Source: Chitinophagales bacterium (GTDB taxonomy: Bacteria > Bacteroidota > Bacteroidia > Chitinophagales > UBA2359). From it: a stretch of 22,649 nucleotides of DNA. The translations under genes were made by a program, and so were the position numbers. The first letter of the stretch is position 1. Each line of letters starts with the position of its first letter. Of the stretch, positions 15,301-21,221 are shown piece by piece. Under the pieces are notes generated by a model. That model was not told the origin of the DNA, ran no database searches, and worked only from the letters and a program-made list of their open reading frames with translations. The stretch spans positions 1 through 22,649 of the forward strand of contig JAHDIA010000006.1 of NCBI GenBank assembly GCA_020631035.1, written 5' to 3'.

Positions 15301-16698
15301 TATGATTCCAATGCCTCCTGTGATAATGGTTCTTGTATATATGAGACAATTTGCGATCCAGATATCTGTACCAATGGTGGCATCTACACTTGGAATGCTA
15401 TGAATTGTCAATGCGAGTTAACTACAGCTACTGCATTTGGTTGTACTGATGTCAATGCCTGTAACTATACTCCTAATGCCAATTGTGATGATGGTTCCTG
15501 TACTTACAATTGCGAAGCCTGTAGTACTGAGTTTGAATTAAAGGCAGGTTGGAATCTCATCTCTTCTGCTTGTATTCCTCCCAATATGAGTATTGCTGAT
15601 TTATTCACTAGTATAGAAGGCGATCTTATACAAGTCAACAATCAAATCTATTTGTACAATCCTAGTTTGAATATAGATGAATTTGCAGCCAATGGAATTG
15701 GTTGGAACCACAGAGAAGCATATAGAGTCAAGACTTTTGCCAATACAAGCTTAACCTTAGATGGCTCCGCTGTAGTAGACATTGCTACCGAAACTGTTCA
15801 ATTGAATGCTGGTTGGAATGATCTTCCCTACTGGCTCAATGTTTATGCCGATGTAGAAGAAGTTTTCAAACAATTGGAAGGCAATTTGATACAAGTCAAA
15901 AACCTACGCAATGCCTATATTCCAAGCTTGGAACACAATGGCATTGGAGTATTGACTCCTACTGAGGGTTACCAAATCGAATTGTCTAGTGCGACAACAT
16001 TGACCTATGATTTGGCACTCACACCAATGATCCCACCTTCTGAAGGAGATTTGCCTCCACAGCCTACTCATTTTAGCCGCAATGGACAATTGAGCTTGAG
16101 CAGTTCTACCTTTGTATTCTTGGATGGTCGCTCGGCTGTAGGCTTAGAAGAAGGAGACGAAATTGGTATTTTCACCCCTGAAGGCATATTGGCTGGTTCG
16201 GCTGTTTACCAAGGTGGCAAAACAAGCCTATTGGTTTATGGAGATGATGTAACAGTAGAGGGCAAAGATGGGCTAGAAGATGGTGATGCTTTTACAGTAA
16301 AAATATGGAAACAAGCAAGCGATACCGAGAGCGATGCCGCCTTTAGCATTGTCGAAGGACCACAAATGTACAAGGTCAATGACTTACACATTGCAATGTT
16401 CGACAACATTGATGGTATTGCACAATTGTCTGGATGGCACATTGGCGTTGCCCCCAATCCAAGTAGCAATCGGGTATACTTTAGCATTCAAACTGAACAA
16501 GCACATCAAAATATTGAAGTCCAAATTTATGATTTGACAGGCAAACAAATGGATGTAATTCATAGTATCCCAACAAGCAATGCTAGTCAGTACACCATTC
16601 CTTATTCTGTGAAAGACTTGGAGAGTGGGATGTATTTGTACAAAGTCATTGTGGATGGTCAGTTACTGGCGACGGAGCGTTTGACAGTTGTGAAGTAA
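12346..16698 (+). CDS. Secreted C25 (gingipain-type) cysteine peptidase with GCTD repeats and T9SS sorting domain
   Basis: This 1450-residue protein starts at ATG 12346. A Sec signal peptide ends about residue 24 (ALPTSA, then QFANDW). An N-terminal beta-rich prodomain (to about 430) precedes the C25 domain, with LIGDG, the catalytic His in YAGHAS (residue 668) and Cys in SNSCFVGK (residue 700). Next come Ig-like beta segments and, at about 925-1052, four cysteine-rich GCTD...DDGSC repeats. From about 1063 and 1151 there are two related ~75-residue modules, each with AGWN and an EG.LIQV motif. The C-terminal ~85 residues (APNPSSNRVYFS, VQIYDLTGKQM, LESGMYLYKVIV, ERLTVVK) are a type A T9SS sorting domain. 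Family knowledge: such proteins cross the outer membrane by T9SS and are attached to the surface or released. The substrate is unknown. It is a paralogue of the first gene in the window. Confidence 0.93.
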   Translation: MNHFFPFKMLWCLLCLAFALPTSAQFANDWIDHSLTYHTFQVGKTGIYRINQATLNEAGINLNAAELQLYNQGKQLPIYVSTNGTMGADDYIEFYAKENDGTFDTQLFESPNYQLQTYTSLFTKQNTYFLTSTPNGPHLRVEELNNDISNPPNAEPYFMYESIKVTDDTYHFGAPYYVSGSFSYFSTFDEGEGWVGSVVRDLTNFAPVGENTGVDVRVPTEALYDAAAEQASVTARVVGRNVSTGVIDDKQIEIFVNGNSYVDALFSQFEIVNYSFDLPLGDIDTSPHPITGDVETRVNFKAWDGTTNGYDYETRYSTAYVSITYPRTFDFNNQGVFNFTLKVDEEKYFEVSNFAGGDNPVLYDLTNSRRIAPIVDGELYKFKLNSSPPVDRDFFISSADSIQLISNLESKTFVDYSNANNQGNYLIISHSSLQEGAVDQIERYANYRSSSAGGNHTVVVADIDELYEQFAWGIEKHPMSIKNFINFAIDNWATSPEHVLLIGDGIRYDKTLRNEEAFDNCLIPPYGYTATDLMFTTETTHDYYPQVAIGRIPAQTADQVRAYLDKVEEYENWYNLTNDCNTITDRLWMKSALHIAKGWGQNETDIFQEDVDSYTEAITSHLMGYTMAAELQDIRGPIPNGETNWFFDAPEVATTMEAGLSMVTYAGHASPYENYWQFDFQHPNTYNNEGKYPFMQSNSCFVGKISDFDDGQTCMSEDYVLADNRGAIAFMGAVALSSPGYLDIYTNVFVDNIAVNHYGASIGFNVMKSIQDIYAPNDDGIRIVCNEFTLAGDPAISLYHWDEPEYLIEDLSSNVSETIDPVNTNEIELSFTVQNWGMSIEDNLDVNICLLNELGEIVNQESYSVESPLWEDSFTLTFPIVASTPNGNNQVVVKLDGNNLYVEACEEDNQANVTINFETSANISGCTDPCAPNYDISANVDDGSCEAPLLGCTDPCSSNYDPAALCDDGSCDNLLGGCTDVNACNYDSNASCDNGSCIYETICDPDICTNGGIYTWNAMNCQCELTTATAFGCTDVNACNYTPNANCDDGSCTYNCEACSTEFELKAGWNLISSACIPPNMSIADLFTSIEGDLIQVNNQIYLYNPSLNIDEFAANGIGWNHREAYRVKTFANTSLTLDGSAVVDIATETVQLNAGWNDLPYWLNVYADVEEVFKQLEGNLIQVKNLRNAYIPSLEHNGIGVLTPTEGYQIELSSATTLTYDLALTPMIPPSEGDLPPQPTHFSRNGQLSLSSSTFVFLDGRSAVGLEEGDEIGIFTPEGILAGSAVYQGGKTSLLVYGDDVTVEGKDGLEDGDAFTVKIWKQASDTESDAAFSIVEGPQMYKVNDLHIAMFDNIDGIAQLSGWHIGVAPNPSSNRVYFSIQTEQAHQNIEVQIYDLTGKQMDVIHSIPTSNASQYTIPYSVKDLESGMYLYKVIVDGQLLATERLTVVK
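15118..15501 (+). repeat. Four GCTD...DDGSC cysteine-rich protein repeats within the C25 gene
   Basis: Repeat starts read GCTDPCAPNYD, GCTDPCSSNYD, GCTDVNACNYD and GCTDVNACNYT, each closing with D(D/N)GSC. An unrelated cysteine-rich stretch separates the third and fourth. Such repeats are common next to sorting domains in marine Bacteroidota; the Asp-rich ends suggest metal binding, but that is inference. Confidence 0.85.
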
Positions 16699-16765
16699 AT
16701 GGACAATGGCATTGGGGTTATAGTCAAATGTTGCTTGTGTGATTAGGTTGAATGTAATTCATAAG

Positions 16766-17023
16766 CTAGTCATTGTTATTTTCTTCCCACCAACGTTCAC
16801 GACCTTGATAGTCATTTAATTCTATATTATGGCGTTTTTCTCGACTCATCCCAGCTAAGAGTTCATCAAGCGTTGGCTGTTTACTAACTGGACGTAGAAT
16901 TATCTCATTTTCCTTTTGAATAAGCTCATATTCTTGCTCTGGAGCAAGTTCCATTTCTTTTACCATTGTATGAGGAATGCGCACTCCAAGACTATTTCCC
17001 CATTTCTTTAATTTTATAGTCAT
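16766..17023 (-). CDS. MazE/AbrB-type (SpoVT-AbrB fold) DNA-binding protein, antitoxin-like
   Basis: This 85-residue protein starts at ATG 17023. The frame can be extended nine codons, but MTIKLKKWGNSLGVRIP is the conserved beginning of MazE-like swapped-hairpin proteins. The DNA-binding hairpin covers residues 1-45 (KKWGNSLGVRIP, MELAPEQEYELIQKENEIILRP). The C-terminal half (TLDELLAGMS...YQGRERWWEENNND) is acidic and resembles the toxin-binding tail of MazE antitoxins. Family knowledge: MazE neutralises the mRNA endonuclease MazF and represses their operon. No MazF frame follows: downstream only 67 bp separate the stop from the 3' end of the opposite-strand C25 gene, and no other small gene is adjacent. 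It is therefore an orphan antitoxin or a free-standing regulator. Confidence 0.85.
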   Translation of the reverse strand: MTIKLKKWGNSLGVRIPHTMVKEMELAPEQEYELIQKENEIILRPVSKQPTLDELLAGMSREKRHNIELNDYQGRERWWEENNND

Positions 17024-17365
17024 AATACAATGTATAATTCTAAAAAGCAAATAAATTTTTCAAAGAAGCGTAGGATGAGCGGGCGGATGCTCGCTTGTAC
17101 GAAGAACTGAGCAGGCGTTGGCTAACCAGCACTCCCGCAGCCATGGAAGATATACGTTGCCCCATTATTGTAATTAAGTAATTGAAGTTACATAAACACC
17201 ATCAACTTAATCTCATAATTACCCAATTCCCTAATTACGCATTTAGCCAATTACCTCAATTAGCCCCTATTTCTTGTTAATTAATCCACAAAAAGCGGTA
17301 TTGCGCCATTTGATTCCACACAAATTGCCGTAGATGGTTTATTTTTGCAAAAAAATAGCTGTCTC
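17024..17365. other. Divergent spacer between the antitoxin-like gene and the FG-GAP protein gene
   Basis: About 340 bp without a gene. It holds a GC-richer element at 17062-17144 followed by AT-rich sequence with several TAATTA/CAATTA-type words (17170-17260). Promoters for both divergent genes should lie here, but I could not place one with confidence. Confidence 0.6.
17062..17144 (+). repeat. Diverged intergenic element, similar to the reverse complement of 20562-20647
   Basis: It begins AAAGAAGCGT, followed by a G-rich stretch with GGATG, and has TAACCAGCAC 60-odd nt later, then CCGCAGCCA. The other copy, read on the minus strand, has AAAGAAGCGT, GGATG and TTAACCAGCAC with nearly the same spacing (59 against 62 nt) and a GTAGCCA end. 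The middle is not well conserved, so relationship is probable rather than certain. Confidence 0.45.
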
Positions 17366-20300
17366 ATGCAAAAACACTATATTTCAAGTTTGTCCTTTGA
17401 CATTAAGTGTGAAGAAGTGAATAGTTACAAGCAAAGGCTTCAGTCGCTGCGCTCCCTACATTTTTTGCTTGTCACATTCACCACACTTCCTGTCAAAGCA
17501 CCTTTAAGTTTATTCATATTTTGTTTGTTCTATACTGTTGCCCAAGGGCAGAGTTGGACGCAAACTACAGGTGCCACTTCTTGTTTTTCTTCAGCCAGAG
17601 CCGCTGACCTCAATTTAGATGGAGTTAAGGATTTGGTCATTGGTGGCGGTTTGGAATCCATTTTTGATGCCGATGGCAATATCATTCAATACCCTAGTGA
17701 CCATATGGTTATGGCACTTGATGGGGCTACAGGCGAATGGTTGTGGCAAGTAGAAGGAATGGACCAGATTTTTTCCAGTCCAACCTTTATGGACATCAAT
17801 TTTGATGGTCGTCCTGAAGTATTTATTGGTGGGCGGAATGGTTATTTGCTTTGTATTGATGGAGCTACAGGAACCGTCAGTTGGCAATTTTATGAAGGAA
17901 GTGCTGGGCAAAATGCAGGAAATGATGGTTTGTACAACTTTTTCAATTTGCAGTTGATTCCAGATCAAAACAATGATGGTTTTCCTGAATTGTTGACCGC
18001 CAATGGTGGTGATCGTGAATTGCCTTCTTTTATCACTGACCGCCCTGCTGGTAAATTGATGGTCATTGATCCCATTGATGGGGCTTTGTTGGCAAGTGCC
18101 GAAATGCCCGATGGAAAAGAAACCTATATGTCGCCATTGGTCCACGACTTTTTTAGAGACAAAAAACCAGAGGTGATTTTTGGTACAGGTGGTGAGACGA
18201 TTGGCGGTGGCTTGTATCGTGTACCCTTGTCTGATTTGATGGCGGGCGACATCAGCAATGCACATTTGATTGTGTCAAGACCCAGCAAGGGTTTTATTGC
18301 CCCTCCTAGCTTGGCAGACCTTACCTCAGATAATATTCCTGAAATCATTGTCAACACCTATGATGGATATAGTATTGCCTATGATGGTTGGACCAATGAA
18401 CAACTTTGGAGCCATAATATTGAAGGAGCAGAAACCAACTGTTCTCCTGCCATTGGTTTGTTTACCGATGATGATATACCAGATGTATTTACCAGCTTTT
18501 TGATTGGAACGGCTCCCGTTTACAATGGTGCGGTACAAATCTTATTGGATGGTGCAACAGGCGAATTGTTGTACCAAAGCGATTTGGGAGCCAATCAATA
18601 TTCTTCGCCTGTGGTATATGATTTCAATACTGATGGAAGAGATGAAGCTGTATTTACCATCAATATGGTCAATGGCGATGGCACTTTTTCCCACGATGTA
18701 TTGAAATTGGATTTTACAGATGAGTCTACTGAGAGTTTGATTGGTGGTCCTAAGCCTGGAACCAATATTGCTTCTACGCCCTATTTGGGACCATTGAACA
18801 ATGATGGTCTATTGGATTTGTTCTACACCCACAATACTGACCCAACAGAGTTCAATTCAAAGAATGGTGTTTCCCACCAGCGTTTGACAGTTGCGGCTAT
18901 AGATACCAATGCTGTCGCTTGGGGTGGGTATATGGGCAATTATGGAAATGGCAAATACGACAATCCTTTGGATAATTGTTTCCAAACTTTGTGGTCGCCA
19001 GTGTCGGCAGTGACTCCTCCAACTTGTACAGGTGGTACCAATGGGGAAGCAATTGTATCAAGCAATGGTTGCCCTTGTCAATTCAATGATTGTATTTACG
19101 AATGGGACAATGGAGATACCACCAAACATGCATACAATCTTGCAGCAGGTGAACACTTTTTGCAACTGACACACGAAGATGGCTGCAAAATGGTGATTCG
19201 TGTGACTGTACCCGAGTCATCAGGACCAGAAAACATACAAACAAATGTCTCTTGTAATGGGGGCAATGATGGCTATTTGCAAATCTTAGATACTTTTGTC
19301 AATGATTCAACCATTATCACGTACACCTCTTACAATTGGTCAACAGGTGAAACAACTCCTAGCATTAGCAATTTGAGTGCGGGTGAATACTCTGTCAATG
19401 TAGTATCAAGTGAGGGATGTGAAGAAACGGTTTACTTTACAGTCGCAGAACCTGAGCCAATTGAGGTATTTATAGACATTGCTTCTAGTTGTGAACAAAT
19501 GACTTCTGTTACTGCTGCTTTTGCAGTGCTTGCGCCTTCAGAAGTTACCTCTTTTGTTGTAGATGGTTTCCCTTATCCTTATTCTGACGGAATTGAGTTG
19601 GCATTCCAAGTTGGAACGCATACAGGTGTTGTGACTACTGCCGATGGTTGTAGCAAAGAATTTAGTTTTGGCATTACAGGTGAAGCGGCATTAGATGTAG
19701 ATGCTCAAATTGTGAGCGAAGTGCTTTGTGTGGGTGGAAATGCCAATGTGGAATTGACAATTGATGGTGGCGAAGCTCCTTTTTATTACTTATTGGATGG
19801 AGTGATTTACCCATTGGGAACTGAAAACACCTATACCTTGGATTTCGCAAGTGGTTCGTATGTATTAGAAGTAACCGATGCAGCGGGTTGTTCCAATAAT
19901 GTTGTTTTGGAATTAGAAGAACCAACACCTTTGTCAATCAGTGGTGAAACAACTGCTTCTACAGGCAATGACGGTTCGCTTGTTTTGAACATTAGTGGTG
20001 GCAGTGGTTCTTATGTGGTTGATTGGGGCGACTTGGCTCTTACGGCCATTATCATTGATGGAGAAATGCCTTCGGCTATGGGTCTTGCGCCTGGTGAATA
20101 TGCGGTCATTGTTGCAGATGCCAATAATTGTACTGCTGCCTATAGCTTTACCATTGAAGAAGACTTAACAGGTTTAGACGATATTGTAACGGATTTTGCT
20201 GTTCAGGTATTCCCCAATCCAAACAAGGGGCAATTTAGCATTAGAACCAACATCAATGTACAACAGGCTCAATTCAATGTGTATGATGCACAGGGTCGTT

Positions 20301-20446
20301 TACAGCACATTGGCAATAATACTCGTTTGTTGGATGCACAAACTGTTCAAATAGATTTGGGCAGTGGCGTTCAAGCGGGTGTGTATTTTGTTGAGGTGGT
20401 GAATGAGAATGAGCGGGTATTGCAAAAGTTGGTGGTGATGGAGTAG
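17366..20446 (+). CDS. Secreted FG-GAP/VCBS beta-propeller protein with SprB-like repeats and T9SS sorting domain
   Basis: Starting at ATG 17366 the protein has 1026 residues; TTG 17345 is possible but less likely. A hydrophobic signal core (LSLFIFCLFYTVAQG, then QSW) lies about 50 residues from the start because a palindromic element is inserted in the leader. About eight blade motifs follow (ADLNLDGVKDLVIGG, MDINFDGRPEVFIGG, YDFNTDGRDEAVF, GPLNNDGLLDLFY), with Asp-rich DxDxDG-type loops typical of calcium-binding FG-GAP propellers and PQQ-like blade ends (LDGATGEWLWQ). Then come SprB-like repeats (YNWSTGETTPSISNLSAGEYSVNV, CNGGNDG) and related beta modules. The end (VFPNPNKGQFSI, QFNVYDAQGRLQ, GVYFVEVV, LQKLVVME) is a type A T9SS domain. 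Likely a surface adhesin or binding protein; ligand unknown. Confidence 0.9.
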   Translation: MQKHYISSLSFDIKCEEVNSYKQRLQSLRSLHFLLVTFTTLPVKAPLSLFIFCLFYTVAQGQSWTQTTGATSCFSSARAADLNLDGVKDLVIGGGLESIFDADGNIIQYPSDHMVMALDGATGEWLWQVEGMDQIFSSPTFMDINFDGRPEVFIGGRNGYLLCIDGATGTVSWQFYEGSAGQNAGNDGLYNFFNLQLIPDQNNDGFPELLTANGGDRELPSFITDRPAGKLMVIDPIDGALLASAEMPDGKETYMSPLVHDFFRDKKPEVIFGTGGETIGGGLYRVPLSDLMAGDISNAHLIVSRPSKGFIAPPSLADLTSDNIPEIIVNTYDGYSIAYDGWTNEQLWSHNIEGAETNCSPAIGLFTDDDIPDVFTSFLIGTAPVYNGAVQILLDGATGELLYQSDLGANQYSSPVVYDFNTDGRDEAVFTINMVNGDGTFSHDVLKLDFTDESTESLIGGPKPGTNIASTPYLGPLNNDGLLDLFYTHNTDPTEFNSKNGVSHQRLTVAAIDTNAVAWGGYMGNYGNGKYDNPLDNCFQTLWSPVSAVTPPTCTGGTNGEAIVSSNGCPCQFNDCIYEWDNGDTTKHAYNLAAGEHFLQLTHEDGCKMVIRVTVPESSGPENIQTNVSCNGGNDGYLQILDTFVNDSTIITYTSYNWSTGETTPSISNLSAGEYSVNVVSSEGCEETVYFTVAEPEPIEVFIDIASSCEQMTSVTAAFAVLAPSEVTSFVVDGFPYPYSDGIELAFQVGTHTGVVTTADGCSKEFSFGITGEAALDVDAQIVSEVLCVGGNANVELTIDGGEAPFYYLLDGVIYPLGTENTYTLDFASGSYVLEVTDAAGCSNNVVLELEEPTPLSISGETTASTGNDGSLVLNISGGSGSYVVDWGDLALTAIIIDGEMPSAMGLAPGEYAVIVADANNCTAAYSFTIEEDLTGLDDIVTDFAVQVFPNPNKGQFSIRTNINVQQAQFNVYDAQGRLQHIGNNTRLLDAQTVQIDLGSGVQAGVYFVEVVNENERVLQKLVVME
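17395..17498. repeat. 104-bp MITE-like inverted repeat inside the leader of the FG-GAP gene
   Basis: The left arm 17395-17435 (CTTTGACA..AAGTGTG...GTGAAT...ACAAGCAAA) is nearly complementary to the right arm 17464-17498. Terminal 8 bp (CTTTGACA/TGTCAAAG) and inner 9 bp (ACAAGCAAA/TTTGCTTGT) are perfect, and a 28-nt GC-rich loop separates the arms. It carries no gene. The host frame stays open through it, adding about 35 residues ahead of the signal peptide core. Confidence 0.8.
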
Positions 20447-20499
20447 AAATTCAAAATTGAATATTAAAGATTTAAAAATTCAATTGAAAATTAAGTTTT

Positions 20500-20549
20500 C
20501 CCCTCGTATACAGAAATATCTTTTTCGGTACGAGGGGTTTTTATTTTTA
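20500..20549 (+). terminator. Rho-independent terminator of the FG-GAP gene
   Basis: CCCCTCGTA (20500-20508) pairs with TACGAGGGG (20529-20537), followed by TTTTTATTTTT. It lies 54 bp after the TAG stop. The GC-rich stem and T tract make it the best-formed terminator in the window. Confidence 0.85.
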
Positions 20550-20561
20550 TGTCCACCAGCT

Positions 20562-20647
20562 TTGGCTACAAGGGCGTGTGTGCTGGTTAACTTTTCGTGC
20601 TTTGTCTGTCCTATACGTTCATCCTTCCCCCTACGCCACGCTTCTTT
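20562..20647 (-). repeat. Diverged intergenic element, second copy (minus orientation)
   Basis: Read on the minus strand it shares AAAGAAGCGT, GGATG and AACCAGCAC in the same order and nearly the same spacing as 17062-17144. It lies between the FG-GAP terminator and the DGPF promoter region. An open frame at 20457-20651 runs across it but has no coding features. Confidence 0.45.
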
Positions 20648-20687
20648 TTGAGCTTTTTTAAAAATTTTTGAAAAAAATGTCCTAGGG

Positions 20688-20713
20688 TGTCCCATTCTCT
20701 AAAACTCGTTCGA
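20688..20713 (+). promoter_or_regulatory. Candidate ECF-type promoter of the DGPF gene
   Basis: TGTCCC (20688-20693) is followed after 17 nt by CGA (20711-20713, within CGTTCGA). As I recall, ECF42 promoters described in Streptomyces have a TGTC-type -35 and a CGA-type -10 element at about this spacing. A second TGTCC word lies 10 bp upstream (20678). Predicted leader length is about 60 nt. The consensus has not been confirmed for this phylum. Confidence 0.45.
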
Positions 20714-20781
20714 TATAAGGATGTAAACATTATTATTCATTTATTAAGAAATACATTATTTAAACATTTAAGATTACAACT

Positions 20782-21123
20782 ATGAAAGAGTTTATGATGA
20801 TTTTTAGAAGCGAAGAAAGAGTAGAGAGACCAACACCTGAGCAGATGCAAGCACAAGTTAAAGTTTGGCAAGATTGGATTGGAGGCATTGCTGCACAAGG
20901 CAAATTTGTAGGAACCAATGCTTTGGGAATGGAAGGCAAGGTTGTTCGTGCCAACAATATTGTAACAGATGGTCCGTATATGGAAGTCAAAGAAATGGTA
21001 GGCGGTTACATCATTGTCAAAGCGGCTGACATTGACGAGGCAATCAAATTATCCGAAGGATGTCCTACACTTGGCTATGGCGGCTCCGTTGAGATTCGTG
21101 ACGTTATGGTTTTTGAACAATAA
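20782..21123 (+). CDS. DGPF/YCII-related domain protein
   Basis: This 113-residue protein starts at ATG 20782 (MKEFMMIFRSE). The opening strand, the PTPEQMQAQVKVWQDWIGGIAAQGKFVG helix region, and VTDGPYMEVKEMVGGYIIVKA with the D-G-P motif at residues 63-65 identify the YCII-related (DGPF) family of dimeric alpha-beta proteins. The remainder (DEAIKLSEGCPTLGYGGSVEIRDVMVFE) is the usual second half, and length is normal for the family. The biochemical role of DGPF proteins is unknown. Family knowledge: they are repeatedly encoded beside ECF42 sigma factors and are their regulatory targets. Here such a sigma factor gene begins 98 bp downstream on the same strand, and an ECF-like promoter motif lies upstream. 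Confidence 0.92.
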   Translation: MKEFMMIFRSEERVERPTPEQMQAQVKVWQDWIGGIAAQGKFVGTNALGMEGKVVRANNIVTDGPYMEVKEMVGGYIIVKAADIDEAIKLSEGCPTLGYGGSVEIRDVMVFEQ

Positions 21124-21129
21124 AATTAA

Positions 21130-21198
21130 AAAGGTGTCACTTTTTTAGAAAAATTTACAAGAAACAAACAAGTAAAAATTTATAAAAGTGACACCTTT
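21130..21198. repeat. Inverted repeat between the DGPF and ECF42 genes
   Basis: AAAGGTGTCACTTTT (21130-21144) is perfectly complementary to 21184-21198, separated by a 39-nt A-rich loop. The left arm starts 7 nt after the DGPF stop. The right arm is not followed by a T tract, so it is not a classic terminator on the plus strand. It could be an attenuating hairpin, a pair of regulator half sites (each arm contains GTGTCAC), or a REP-like element. Confidence 0.8.
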
Positions 21199-21221
21199 AA
21201 GTACTACTTATTCTATTCAAA

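Noticed and set aside
17615..18265. 216-codon antisense frame within the FG-GAP gene
   Set aside because: It is complementary to conserved propeller blades; no domain or signal is visible.
20457..20651. 64-codon frame after the FG-GAP gene
   Set aside because: It reads across the terminator hairpin and an intergenic repeat; no coding features.
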